DNA of 64,000 bases from Bursaphelenchus xylophilus (taxonomy: Eukaryota; Nematoda; Chromadorea; Rhabditida; Aphelenchoididae), in the NCBI GenBank assembly GCA_904066235.2, contig CAJFCV020000004.1, positions 5,394,001-5,458,000 on the forward strand, given 5' to 3'. A program made the translations under genes and the position numbers. This document shows, one piece after another, positions 36,948 through 54,800 of this stretch. The notes beneath the pieces are model-generated. The model did no database searches. It saw only the letters and a program-made list of their open reading frames with translations, and was not told the DNA's origin. Every line of letters starts with the position of its first letter. Within the stretch, counting starts at the first letter, position 1.

Positions 36948-37701
36948 CTACGTATCACCCGTTTCTGACAATCAGCACTTGTAAAAGACGCGAGAATTTA
37001 TCAAACATTTTCGCTCCGAGCTGCGCCCTATAAGCAAGAAAAAATTAGTGATGACATCTCATACGATACGGTAATATTGTCAAAGAATTCACGTAAGACA
37101 AAAATAAGAATGTGAAATGTGTCACTAACCATTTTCAAGTTTATTGTTACTATTCTATTCAATAAATATGTATGAGATTTTATCGAAAAGCTACAATAAC
37201 AAAATATTCGAGTCTGGTCTGCTCATCTACAGTATGCAAGGGATCATAAGGTACACATAAGTAGAACATCTTGCGGTAGATTTATTTGTCATGTGATTTA
37301 CGTATATTGTTGAAACTTCGAAAACGAAATATTTAAAAAGAGAAATTTGGTTTCGAAAGAAAAAGCCGAGCGAGGAATTCAGGGAGTGAGCGGGGTCAGA
37401 GAAGCGGAGATATAAGAAAACATCACGGCGAAAGGGGGCGGGCAGACAATAGAAGAGTGTGTCCGTGTACATACCAATCGATAAAAAGGAAAAAGAGGTC
37501 GGGCGGGAGACCTTTCTATTTTTCCTCCCGTATTTTGTTTTATCGTTTTAAAATTTATAAAATTTGTCATGTTCCGACGATGAGAATTGAGCAACAAAAC
37601 CGAGATGAAATTGAGGGAGTTTGATAGTTTAACACGAAATTGACTTTTCTTAGAATACTTCTTTTTACTTAAATATTCTGAACATAGATGTGGCCCCGTG
37701 G
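36948..37701. other. Gene-free region upstream of SET
   Basis: About 750 bp with the SET promoter. Frames at 37227-37597 (minus) have no support. A-rich and T-rich tracts only. Confidence 0.4.
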
Positions 37702-37944
37702 TTAACTAATAAAGTACTTATAATGGGGTTGTCGATAGCGCGTATAGGGTCCGTAAAACAACATTTCTGCTTTGACGATACGTGTATCTTTTATTTTAAG
37801 TTGATGCCATCTCAAGCGGAGCGGTTCTCGCCCCATTGTTAAACTCTCTAAATCTTCAATTTCCTGGTCCGTAGAATCATTGTGTAATGTGCATGATTTG
37901 TAAAGAACACTCAAATCAGTCTCACGTAAGTTAGCGCCCTGTAA
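37702..37944 (-). CDS. Uncharacterised short ORF, uncertain
   Basis: On the minus strand an acceptor-like gattacag precedes GGCGCTAACTTACG, and the frame runs 80 codons to a stop at 37702 (ANLRETDLSVLYKSC ... QPHYKYFIS). The composition looks protein-like, but the only internal ATG is half-way in and no upstream exon could be found, because the divergent DPY-21-like gene starts 37 bp away. It may be a terminal exon or a remnant. No family recognised. Confidence 0.25.
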   Translation of the reverse strand, partial: LQGANLRETDLSVLYKSCTLHNDSTDQEIEDLESLTMGREPLRLRWHQLKIKDTRIVKAEMLFYGPYTRYRQPHYKYFIS

Positions 37945-37980
37945 TCGCCAACTTTAATACTAAAATATATTCAGAACCCC

Positions 37981-40806
37981 ATGTACGGAGGCACTAATGT
38001 AACTGCATCCAGTTCAGGAGCTCCACCACATCTTCCTCCAACATACGTACCCCCTCCAAGTATGATCGATACGTCGGTCCCCCCACCTAACTTTATGTTT
38101 ATGCCACCTCCTATGCCTTTTCCGCCAGGGTTTCCACCACCTATGTGTGGGACGTTTCCCGGACCTTTCTTTCCCCCACCTCCGATATTTTCTCAACCGG
38201 AATCACCTACAACTCGCGGACGGCATCATTCTGTAGTTTTGCCTCCTCCACCGCCACCACCAGAATCAGTTCCATGCATGAAGCAAAACTCTACCAAACC
38301 AGCTAACGGTTGCACAGAGACCACGGCAAAACAGCCTAAGGTACGAGATTTGTGAAGTTATTATGTTAAATGTTTAGAAACTTTCGAAGCCCGTGGATAT
38401 GCTATCCGAAGATCCAATTTTGAAGGAGCTGGGAAAACCAATAAAGAGATTGTTTGGCTCACCTATCAACCATTGCGAGTCAAAGAAATGTAAAGTTGAA
38501 GTGAAAGGAGAACCTTCCGCCAAACATGGATGTAACAACAACACTACTGCAAAAGACGACGTGATTATAATCAGCGTTAATAGCAAGGATACAAGTCACT
38601 CCTCACCATCACCGACAATGCAGAAGGCATGTAATACGAACAGTGTGAGGGATAAAAAGCCGGATGATAGCGATATCATTGTCCTTGAAGACGACACTAA
38701 GCCTAGCACCATCAAAATGTCATGGAAGGAATGCACACAAAAGCATACCGACGGGCAGACAAAAGAACCTAATTGTCGAAACAACGGCAAATTTGATCCA
38801 TTAGTCATCTCCGTAAAAACGCCGAAAAGCGAAAAAACAGCATCCAACAAGTCCAATCTGAAATCATCGGAGAAGCAGCGAAAATTCGAGATTATCTCGT
38901 CCACGGAAGTTCATAAGGAGAAGAAGGATAAGACCATCAAACAGACGACTTTAACTCCAAAAGAAAACCATCATGTGGAAATGACAAAATTAAAAGACGA
39001 AAAGAAGCGTGTATCTGGAAAGTCGGCGTCACCAAAGTATTTAGAAAAAGATAAGATGATTAAGCTTGCAGTCCAGCAAAAGAAAGTCCCAACAACAAGT
39101 CCGAAAGTTTACCAGAAGATAGAAAACGAACGATCAACGAGCCCTAAGAAAGAGGATAAACATGCTAAGGTGCACGTGACGTCAGAAGAAGTAAAACCGT
39201 CAAATGAAGCCGACTTATCATCAACGGAGAAGCTAGAGAGAGACCACAAGAAAAATGGTGAGAAAGACAAATTTATTGCCCCTGTAGGAAAGTTCGAGAA
39301 GCCCTCGACTTCGGCTGACAGTCCAAAAAAGTCTGATGATGACATTAATCAAGCCGATAGTCCAAAGAAGGACAAGAAGAAGAAGTTCAAACTACCCAAG
39401 ATCTCCGAAAAATTCCGGAAATATGTCCACATCGACATCCATCCCAACGGTGGGGCTTCTGTCCTCAGGGCAGATTGGCGCAAAATAAAACTACATTTCG
39501 ACAAGGCCGAGCGAGCTCAATTTTCCCAAGAATTTATTAACCTTGGCCTCGCCGAAATCAATGAGACGCCTGTGTTTGTAATTTGCATCCTCGAACATGC
39601 TGCAGAATACATGGGGAATATTCTCGACATTCTCAACGAAAAGCACACCCATCTTCCAGTCAAGGTTGGGAGCTTAGTAAACAAACAAATCGTTGAAACA
39701 ATGCATGTTGGAGAGTACTACAAGCATGTAATGGAGAGTTGTCGGCAAGGCACCTTCAGATATGGGCCCTTAAACGCCTTAAGTTTAGTTGGAACAAAGC
39801 AAGAAGAGTGCGGGGACTACTTTAAGGCAGGTGCTACTTTTTCACAAATATAAACTTGGATTTATTGATTACAGGATATAATTGCGATGTTAGAGCACAG
39901 CCCAGTCCTCAAGAGTCTCATGCCCTGGGGAAAAATGGCCATAACAAGTGAGCAAGACCCTACTGACAGCGATGACGGTCCAATCTTTTGGATTCGGCCG
40001 GGAGAGCAGCTCATACCAACAGATGAGCTCAAAGAAGATGTCAAGGCTAAACGAAGAAACAGTAATGGCCGGAAGGTGGGGATGACAATACGATCTCTGG
40101 ACCGACGGGAAGTTCTGTTTGAAGACCGAACTCCCTGCCATGCTGATCATGTCGGTGATGGACTGGAGAGACACACAACCGCGGCCGTCGGAATACTGCA
40201 ATCCATTCGAGGACCGCATGAACATAAGTAAGTTGACTAATAATCGACAAAAATATTCAGCGATCAATTCGGCCGATACCGAGGAACCCGTAGAATTTAC
40301 TTTCGTTTTTCGACTAGAGACAACGAAGTAATTTTTGCGGGTACCTTGTGATCGACTCGAGATCGAAAGAATTTAAATGCTGTATCAAATCTAGATTGTG
40401 ATGGTAGTCAAATTATTATATTTAAAGGGAAGAAGAGGCCCGAGTTGTAAAGGATGTTGTGTGCTTCCATGCCAGTGACTTCGATAGAATTGTTGAAACC
40501 CTCCGCCTCGATTTATATGAACCTCCAATGTCCCAGGTATTATTTTAATTCGATTTCTTTACTTCAGATGGAGGATTAACATTCTAATCTTATCGTTTTT
40601 AGTGTGTTCAATGGGTTGAGGAAGCCAAATTAAATCAACTACGAAGAGACGGAGTCCGTTATGCCAAATTCGGACTCCATGAAAATTGTATTTATTTCCT
40701 GCCAAGGAAGATAATCCATCAGTTCAGGACAGTGAGTGCCTGTGCTTCTGTCGCCTGGCATGTCCGTCTGAAACAATACTACCCTGAGGAAGAGTCGTCC
40801 AGATAA
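37981..40806 (+). CDS. dpy-21: DPY-21/RSBN1-family histone H4K20 demethylase
   Basis: Five exons (37981-38340, 38378-39826, 39875-40227, 40428-40536, 40603-40806) encode 824 residues. The N-terminus is Pro-rich ([13 protein letters not shown]), the middle about 350 residues are Lys/Ser-rich and disordered. From residue 465 the sequence matches RSBN1/DPY-21 throughout: [46 protein letters not shown], the iron-binding H-x-D in [36 protein letters not shown] and [19 protein letters not shown]. In C. elegans DPY-21 is a JmjC enzyme converting H4K20me2 to me1 on dosage-compensated X chromosomes; RSBN1 proteins do the same reaction elsewhere. The exon 2/3 junction is in frame only if a GC-AG intron (AAG|gcaggt) is used. 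AATAAA is at 40983-40988. Confidence 0.92.
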
Positions 40807-41665
40807 TGTCATCCGGTTTTCGTTATATTATAACTAATATTCAGAATCTCTTAAGTTATAGAAACCTCGTTGACATAATCATCATTGCTTTAGTCTTGGT
40901 GTCAGGCCGATAAAACTGCATTTTAGTGTACAGTCGCATATCATGTGATCTCGGTAAAGAAACATTGTATCTAGGTTTATTGAATAAAGGTTGTTGATTG
41001 CTACTATATTTCGTATCTAATTTTAACCCATTCCGGACGGGTCTATTTCCTCGTCCAGAAGTAGAAGCACCCCAGTGAGTAGAATGATAACAATCGTTCA
41101 GTCCATTTTTGTGACAAAAAACGTTCTAAAGAGTACCCCCAGTTGACACTTATCAAACTTTTGTAACTCATTAAAACTACTATTACAGTCTATTTTTGAA
41201 AATCAAATTTTTATTTTATTGTTAGGTTAATTTTTGTGGGGAGCTTCCTTTGATCTTACCGCTTCTGTTGTTTCCCGGAGAAAAATAGGGTATCTTGACA
41301 CAAAACAGTTTAATCCGAACGGGACTGAACCCCCTTGACTGGACCCCTCATCCTTCAGTTTGCATAATAGAACCTATTTAGAACCTATTTAGGCAGAGGT
41401 CCGTTACACTATACTCGTATTCTCTCAGGAGCTAGGCGGGAATATCTTTCGGTAATTGTTGATGATTTTATATTTTTGGTATCGGTTTTCATGGTTTGGC
41501 ATGATGAGTTTGATGCTTCGTATCCTTTCTTTCTGTAATTTGTTGTTTTACTTGATCCTACAGACTTGTAGGGAATTCAATCTAGTTTTGTGCTGTCTCA
41601 ACATTTATAGGATCTCACGTTTAACCAAATCTATTATATTTTTGTCAAACATTGTGTTATTACAG
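40807..41665. other. Intergenic region after dpy-21
   Basis: 860 bp: the dpy-21 polyadenylation signal (40983-40988), a tandem AACCTATTT repeat at 41371-41389, and T-rich sequence from 41456 that looks like an intron ending at tattacag (41665). No recognised gene. Confidence 0.45.
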
Positions 41666-41728
41666 ATGGTTCAATATGACGCCCCCAGTTCCAACGAAAA
41701 TTTCAATGTTGACCCAACCAAACGCTGA
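41666..41728 (+). CDS. Possible 20-residue peptide or leader cistron
   Basis: A clear acceptor (ttgtgttattacag) is directly followed by ATG and a 20-codon frame ending in TGA (starts MVQYDAPSS, ends DPTKR). The spacing from acceptor to ATG is zero, as in trans-spliced nematode genes. It could be a short upstream cistron of the MED21 gene 240 bp downstream, an alternative 5' exon, or chance. No family recognised. Confidence 0.25.
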   Translation: MVQYDAPSSNENFNVDPTKR

Positions 41729-41970
41729 TTGAACCAACACTGGTAAATGTGTACGCAGATTTATTAGTCCCTTTATGTTTATGTTCTCATAATTGATGAG
41801 AATCTGCTTGGAAAGTCAAACTTTTCGTATAAATTGTCTCTTCGGCATGCTGCGCCCAATAAGTTGTAAAAATATTTGTTTTTTCTTGATGTAGGTAGAT
41901 GATGTTCTTTCGTTGTTAGATCTCCTTTATTTATTTTTCGCGCTCACTTTTGTAAAACGATAAATTGTAG

Positions 41971-42395
41971 ATGGTCGATCGCTTCACACAGATCCAGGAG
42001 AAAATAAACGAGATGGCTAGCACAATGTGCAACGCCGTTGGTGTCCTCCAAGCAACCGCCTCTCCTTGCGAATTTGGGAAGATTTCGAAGGAGGTATTGG
42101 ACGAAACAAATACTGAGTTATATGCGAAGACTTTGGCGGGTTTGTGTAAAGATATCGATATTTTAATAGAGTCAATGCCATCGGAAGAGAAGTCGGAAGA
42201 GGCGGCCTCAGAGGAGATGGCGTTTATGGATTTAGAACACAAACAGGTAGAGGAATCTTTTTGTGCAAAATTTCTCTAATTTAGTTGACAGAAGAACTAA
42301 GGAAGCAGTCCGAAGAGGTCGATCAATTGGTGGGGAGGGTCTCAGAGGAATTAATGGAGTTATCGAAGTCTCAGATGTCTTCCAGACCCACTCAT
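41971..42395 (+). CDS. MED21: Mediator complex subunit 21
   Basis: Two exons (41971-42246, 42285-42395) give 128 residues; human MED21 has 144. The start MVDRFTQIQEKINEMA, FCNAIGVLQ-like TMCNAVGVLQATA, and KDIDILIESMPSEE correspond point by point to MED21. A C-terminal coiled coil (LTEELRKQSEEVDQLVGRV) follows. MED21 pairs with MED7 at the hinge of the Mediator middle module, a co-activator for RNA polymerase II. The ATG directly follows an acceptor-like attgtag, so it is probably trans-spliced. The intron is only 38 bp. Confidence 0.92.
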
Positions 42396-43300
42396 TAAAT
42401 GATCTCTCGATTTTTTTGTACATAGATATTAATTTCTACTGTGTTGAATTTAGTAAATTAAGATGTTGGCTTTACATTGATTCATGTTATTGGGGACAAG
42501 ATGTGTGGACCGGCTGTAAACTTCTCCCATTTCACTTGCATTTATCATCAGGGCTGAGATTATTTTTGGGATTAACGGATTTTATTCAGACATCTTGTGC
42601 ATGCCATCTACCTTCCCGTATTCGTGCCTAAGGGTTTGCCAATTCCTGTGCTCTTCGAATATATTCTGAAAACGTTTAGCAGTAGATGGGCCACGAAATA
42701 TTTTGATAATAAGCAAAATTAAGTGTTATATAAAGCGGGCGAACGTTGGACCGCGGGCAAATTGGACCGTCGTCCTTCTCGCGTGGCCATGCGGACTCTA
42801 ACAGCGGCGGCCGAAGCGTGACGCAAATCCCGTTTGTGGTCGGCCTTCACTATTTTGGCACTTTTCTTTTGCTCCCTGAATATTTTTTATGCTCCCGAGA
42901 GTTTCCGACGGCAAATTTTCTTTCCTTTTAAAGGCATTCCACTTCTCCGCGGCCCCAATTTTGTGGTCCATATAACCTGAGGGGTTATAAAAATATTTTT
43001 TGTCTCGTCGTGCTGTTTAGGCGTTGGACCGGGGAAGTTCCGTTCGGCCAAATCATGAATCTTTTTTGTCGCTGTAACCGCATCAAAACGAATCTTATTT
43101 ATCCTCATCTCGCGGCGTCTTTATTCCTTTCAGACGGATAAGGCTCTAAACAAGGCACACACTAGAGTAGGCTGGCCTCAAGGTCTTGCTTCCTTCACGG
43201 CTCAGTCCTTTTAATCGCCCGCGATTGGGGCGTTGATTATGGCTTTCAGGGCGGTCCGGCATTTGTTTATCACTCCCTGGAATTATGACTTGTAAGCACG
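42396..43300. other. Gene-free region
   Basis: About 900 bp between MED21 (plus) and the orphan gene (minus), which converge. It presumably contains both 3' UTRs. GC content rises between 42740 and 43130; no gene, repeat family or RNA was recognised. Confidence 0.4.
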
Positions 43301-44166
43301 TCATGGCATGACAATTGGTTCTAATGCCCGAAAAGGAAGGCTTACTTTCTCCTTTAATTGACTGAAATAGTAGCAGTATTCCTGCAGATTGAGAGTAAGA
43401 TTCTCTCCCTTGGTCTCGAGGATGTAATCGACCAGCTAATAAAAGCGGTTACTTGTTTGTTTATGTCTTATTTACCTCTAAATGTGCGTTCTGAAAAGCC
43501 AAAAAGAGGGCGTCGGCCCAAATTTTTTTCGACTCGAAGTCTTCGTTGTGGAATTCTTTGACCTGAAAGGGGTTCATTAGGCCCCGATGGGTTTCTCTCA
43601 CCTTTTCAAGTTCTCCGTTCTTACAAGCCATCAGTAATTTGGTCATATTATCGGTATGATCGTTTTTGAGGAGTTCCCGGAGGCCATCCGTGAGTTCATT
43701 TTCTTCACTCAGATAGGTCTTATCCAACAAGACACTGATGTATTCCCCGACTTCGCTCTCGAACTGCTGGAACGAGTTGCTTAGTGAGTTCGACGCTTCC
43801 AATTTCTGGGCTGTTTCGTCGAGGAGTTGTTGTTTTTGAGTGATTACGTCTGTTAATTTGCCGATCCTCTCTTGTACTAAAGTCATAAATTATGTGATGA
43901 CATATTTTGGGATGACGTAACGGCCTAATTACATATTACTTTTTGAGAGAGAGAAAGCAGTTACACATCAGGAATAAAGTTCAAAACTTATTTCCGATTT
44001 ATTAAATCTGTAAGGGGTAACACTTTGCATTCGTTGTTATCACTCAGACACACTTACAGTTTTTAATATAGGGTACCATGGACGGCAACTCGTCGGGAAG
44101 GGCCGACGTGTCCTGTGGCGTCTCTGATAAGCCGTGTTTCTTCTCCTCCTCTTCTCTAATCGCCAT
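43301..44166 (-). CDS. Orphan protein: coiled coil plus helical-repeat-like region
   Basis: Three exons (44166-44058, 43876-43476, 43435-43301) join in frame to 214 residues. The N-terminus is charged (MAIREEEKKHGLSETP). A heptad-like stretch (ERIGKLTDVITQKQQLLDE) suggests a short coiled coil. The second half has helix-turn-helix repeats such as MTKLLMACKNGELEKVRE and ADALFLAFQNAHLELVDYI that look like degenerate ankyrin or HEAT units. No signal peptide or TM. The last exon could alternatively end at a donor (GAGAAA|gtaag) with a further exon downstream. I do not recognise the family. Confidence 0.55.
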
Positions 44167-44594
44167 TTGAAGAAAGTATTACAATCTTTTCGGGTCGAGA
44201 ATCTTGGGGACCGGAAAGAGCGAAAAAGAAAACGAACTTTCGACTGGCCAAGCTCTTTGCCCGCAGGTGTTTCGGGAACATCGGGGCCAAGTCCATTGTC
44301 CGATCGCGATCGGGTCATCTAATTGGAATGGATGGCTCCTCGTTTCTCTTTTTTCTTTTTTTTTTGTTTTCTTTTTGACGTTGCGAATAAAAAGTCTTGG
44401 ATTCGAAACATTTTGTTGATAAGTTTATACGTTCAACTCTTCTGATTGAAAACATCCTGACGTCTCTGTCTTTTTTTACCCGGCTTGTTTACAATCCAAT
44501 GTGTTTATTCCTTGTTCCCTCAGTAACGTTTACTCACACTTACAATTACAATGATAACTTGGCTTACAACATTTCCTTGCGATTTTTTCAGCTG
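44167..44594. other. Divergent promoter region orphan gene/DYRK
   Basis: 428 bp between divergent start codons. A T-run at 44350-44366 and a polypyrimidine acceptor (gattttttcag, ending 44591) just before the DYRK start. An open plus frame (44397-44594) reads through the putative outron and is not called. Confidence 0.45.
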
Positions 44595-50533
<5,939 letters not shown>

Positions 50534-51096
50534 GGACTCTTTCACAATTTCATAGGGTTACATTTATTCTCAACGAATCGGGCAAATGCATTTCTTTTTC
50601 CTTCTTTTCGTGTCCGTATTTAATGCTCAACCGGACTCTCCAATCATTCGTTGCGGGACTCAAACTGAGAGTCCTTCTTCTCGTATTGTACTCTTTAAGT
50701 ACTACTTTAGTCATTTAGTTAGACCGATCTTCACCCAGAGTGAGCCCTGCCAGTCTCCGGCTTTCTGTACATTATGGTTAACTTAATTCGCGTTGTGTTT
50801 GTCTATAAGAGAGCTTACCTCTTCCGATGCGACGTCCCCACGGGGGTCATCATATAATATATGGTGTTGTCTGTCTATCATAGCCTAATATCTAATATTT
50901 AATGTCGAATCTCCCATCTCTCTGATCCACAAAAGTTGCAATTACTATTCAAATGTATTATTAATTCGGATAAAAATTTGTATTTAATAAACTTGAATTA
51001 GTGAAAACCGGAATAGAAATCAAGAAGGAAACGACGATAACATCTGGGTGAGACTAAACGAGAGTCATTGGCAGAAGATCCAGAAATCGGAGAGTC
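50534..51096. other. DYRK 3' UTR and intergenic spacer
   Basis: 563 bp holding the DYRK 3' UTR with AATAAA at 50986-50991, then about 100 bp before the next start codon on the same strand. The close spacing (106 bp from polyadenylation signal to ATG) is operon-like. Confidence 0.5.
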
Positions 51097-51866
51097 ATGG
51101 CGGAGATGATCAAGGCCCTACTTGAAGAGGATGTTATTTATGATGAGTTAAATCCAAAGTACAGGTTCTTCTTTAACAGTACTCATTGTTTGGTAAGGGT
51201 AAACTTTATTTTCTGTTCAATGAGCATTTATTTCAGCGATTAACCAAAGCGACTCTGTTTGTCCACACTCTTTTTACAATCCTCCCCATCCTTTATTATC
51301 TCCCTTATTCCCTGCCTACCATCCCTATTTATGTTGTAGTAGGTATTGCTTGTGTCTATGGGATCAAAAAGAGTGATGCTTTGGCCTTGCTTCCCCTTCA
51401 GATCTACATTGTAAGTTCGTGAATGAGCGATTATACCATTACAGGTGACATTGTTCGTTTTCTCGGCTGCTACGTTAATCACGGACCCATTAATAGTTTA
51501 TTACTGGCGCTCCGATATCTACGAGTTCTTCAATTATGGTAAATATTAAAGTCAAGCATGTCTAATAATATGATTTTAGAAGGAAAATCGTCGTATTTAT
51601 TCCTATTACTGATCCTTTCCAACATCTTCATGTTCCATCTGATCTTTACAGTACTATTATTCTGGCAGTATCAAGTTATTGTTTATTGTCGCGATTACAT
51701 GATTCAAGTGAAAGAAAGAGCAGAGTACTCCAAACTATCTGTGCCCCCATCTTTTCTGAATACCCAAATCAATGAGAGCACCCCCATCACTGCCAAAAAC
51801 CCCAATTATGCGGTATTTTCTCTGGAGAACATTGAGGAACGGCCAGATCTTGTTAATCCCAATTAG
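51097..51866 (+). CDS. Four-transmembrane protein, possibly LAPTM-like
   Basis: Four exons (51097-51192, 51237-51410, 51445-51538, 51580-51866) encode 216 residues. Four hydrophobic segments: ATLFVHTLFTILPILYYL, IPIYVVVGIACVYGI, LFVFSAATLITDPLIVYYW, and SYLFLLLILSNIFMFHLIF. The last runs on into FTVLLFWQYQVIVYC. The cytosolic tail contains NPNYAVF and TPITAKNP, a possible tyrosine-based sorting signal. The layout (four TMs, short loops, Tyr motif in the tail) recalls lysosomal LAPTM proteins, but sequence identity is too weak to claim it. The TAG stop lies inside the 3' coding end of the opposing DEG/ENaC gene. Confidence 0.7.
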
Positions 51867-54800
51867 TCAGTAATCTCCGAATAAACTTCCCAATTAAAAG
51901 TGACATCTGGATTACTGTGTTTAGCGAGAGGCCCAAGAATAACATAAACTGGCCTCCAATTTCAGAAATAAAGCCCGCCAGTGTGATCCGAATGTTCTCT
52001 CGGTATTCTTCCACCTAAAATACCAATATTATTTTAGTTGTAGGGCTCCTGCTTTCCTGCATATCACTGTAGCTGATAACCAGAGAATAATCAGCCTTAG
52101 CTGAGCTGAATCCAGCGACTTTCCCGGTCTGCAATTGCTCAGTAATGATCTCCCTGTTGCAAGCAGGTCTACACTGCAAGTAAATTTAATTATAGGTCTC
52201 TGCGAAGAATAAAAGCGATTATGAACACTGTTTGAAATATTAGGTTGTATAATAAGTTATGACCACAATTTTCTAAAATTCCTAAAACTTTAATGATGCT
52301 TTTTTCAGAGTTGAATAGCATACCGCTGGGTAGGTTGGAGACAGTAGATTACAGGAACCAGTAGCACATCGGCCTCCGGCTAAAACATCGGAGAAAAGAA
52401 ATTAAGAAATGAGGGCATCCCAAGGTGCTAAAACAAAAATACGCCTTAAATCTGAGAATTCTGAGAGACTAGTAATGACAATGCTTCTGTAGGACATTCG
52501 AGGCGTCCCTTTTACATACGCTGCGCTGGATCAACTCTACCTCCCCTACCTGAGCTTTACTATTCAAAATATAAATTGAGGTATACCTTCATTGTTATGA
52601 ACCCTGATTCGTTTAGAATTAATCCCACCTTAAATAACGTGGTTCAGCTGTAAAGAGTCACTTATGAGTTGCTTTTTGATAACCTACTCAAATCAGAAAC
52701 TGCTTGTATCAGGTGACAATAAGGAATTTCATTAAAATCGTTACATTTTGAGGGCCGTTGGACTAGAGTTCAAAACTTTTATTGAGTACGCGCTAGCGCC
52801 ATCTTGTGAAGAACTGTTTTTGGCGGTTATATACACTACATACCTCGGCGAAAACGACAGTATAAGTTCTTTAAGTTTGCGGCTGTTAAGTTCTAAAAAA
52901 TTGAAATTTAATTGGATGATCCAAAATTCTGCTAATTCTTAGATTTTTCTGGAGATTCCAATTATTGCATGCTCCAAAATTTGTCTGGTGTGACAACAGG
53001 CATGTGATCTCGTATTACTACGAGTTATAACAATAGACAATAGAAACCACGGGCGCTAAACTTTTTAGACGCTTTTTCAGGCGACGGCTTCGGTAACCTT
53101 CCGGAAAAACAGCTCATAAAATGAGTTGTCACTGCTACCTTGCAACGATGCTGTGTCAGCGTCTTTTCCGACCCTTGAAGATTATAATAACACCAATCTG
53201 AGACCAGCAGCGGCTGGCAGAGAGACGTGACTTGAGTTGTTTCGTACCCCGCCAAAATCGGGGCACTTCCGAGTTTTTAGCAATAGAAAATCGCGGCTAT
53301 GCCGTAAGACTTTGCAATACGCACTAGATGAAACTTCGATAAGCCCTCTATTAGTCTATAAGTATGCTGAACTAAGGAGGGATCTGAGCTAGGAAATAAT
53401 CGACTTCAAACCTTTGCAAGAAAATGGTCATAACATATTATACAACCTAATAATTGGCTAATTCAAGGGTTACAATCGCTAGCCGTAGGGTACAAATGAC
53501 CTGCAGGTCCAGAGAGTTGTGCGCTCAAAAATAAAGTCGGATTCATAGCCAGAAGGTCAAATGGCTATCCAAAACGTTGGATCGCCTTTTTCGTGCGCTT
53601 TTGAATATTTACTTGGCTGCCATTTCAACCATTTTGCATGTCATTTGGGTAATTTTTTACTAGTCGCGCCATAAAGTCCGTAGAATTTTTTTCGCCGACG
53701 TCGCGGGTGCAATCACCGAAAAGTGCATGTCGCTAGTGCAAAAACGGGGAATCGCCGCGGTGCGTGCGGAAAAAAGGGTTGAATGCACTGTGCAAATTCT
53801 ACGGACTTTATGTCGCGACGTACTAATAAAGCTATAATAATCAAATATTATTTGATTAGCCTTTGATAAGATTTTTTGCTCAGAGACCCTTCGGCTAGCA
53901 ATTAGCAAATTATTTTCAAAAAACGGTAGGTCATAACCGCAGGGATTGATCTCCACACTCACTGATTTGGTGTTGACATGGTTTTTAGTAATGTTTTTGT
54001 AGTTGTAGATGATGGTACTTGGATGACAGACGGAGACTCCCTTAGCTTTGTGATCCAGATAATGCACAGTGCAATTGAATGGTTTCGTTAATTGATGGTA
54101 AAGCCATCTATTGGCAAAACAGGTTCCCCGTCCCTTACTCTCCTCCGAATTACTGCAATGTTGTTCGGCTTCGGACATGACAACAGTCCTCATCTGGAGA
54201 GTAATCTTATTCAAACAATGCATATTCAGATGGACCTTGGGAGAACGAGCAATATCCGGATAATTATCAGAGAGGAAGAGAAGCAAGTTCCTCTAAAATA
54301 GCTTCGTTTTACAGGCATTTCTATTACTTGCTTCCCCGATGCTGACAAAAAATGACTGGGAAGGTCATGCATGTACATATGGAGACGTCCCCAGTCGTTC
54401 GGGCTGGTCTGGTAAAACTCTTTCAATTGGAAGCAACGGCCTTCCAAGATGACGTAGACTGGATCAAAGATATCACAACAATTAATCAATTCATGTCCAT
54501 AGAAACATTTGTAAAACAACTAAAATGATATTGTTATTGATAGAAAGGAAACCAGACCTCTTCACAAGTATATCCATTCTGATTAAAGATGAAATCGAAG
54601 AACTGCTTCCAAGTCCTTTCCCCTTTCCATTGCTCTGTCATTTCCCCTAGTTTATTTATATCATCTAGGTCCCACAACGAAACTTTGGTATTAAATCCGT
54701 CAACTCCGGAACCAGCGATGGCATAGATGATCAAGTCGTCGACTTCGGAGTTAGTCAAATTGTCAATTCGAGATCTCATATCTGCATTACTAGCGTATAT

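Noticed and set aside
40261..40327. Possible extra exon in the demethylase gene between 40227 and 40428
   Set aside because: It has good-looking splice sites, but including it breaks the frame; skipping it joins HEHK to EEEARVVKD in phase as in RSBN1.
53658..53825. TACTA flanks as proof of a specific transposon superfamily
   Set aside because: The right copy is offset by one base, and 5 bp duplications occur in several superfamilies.
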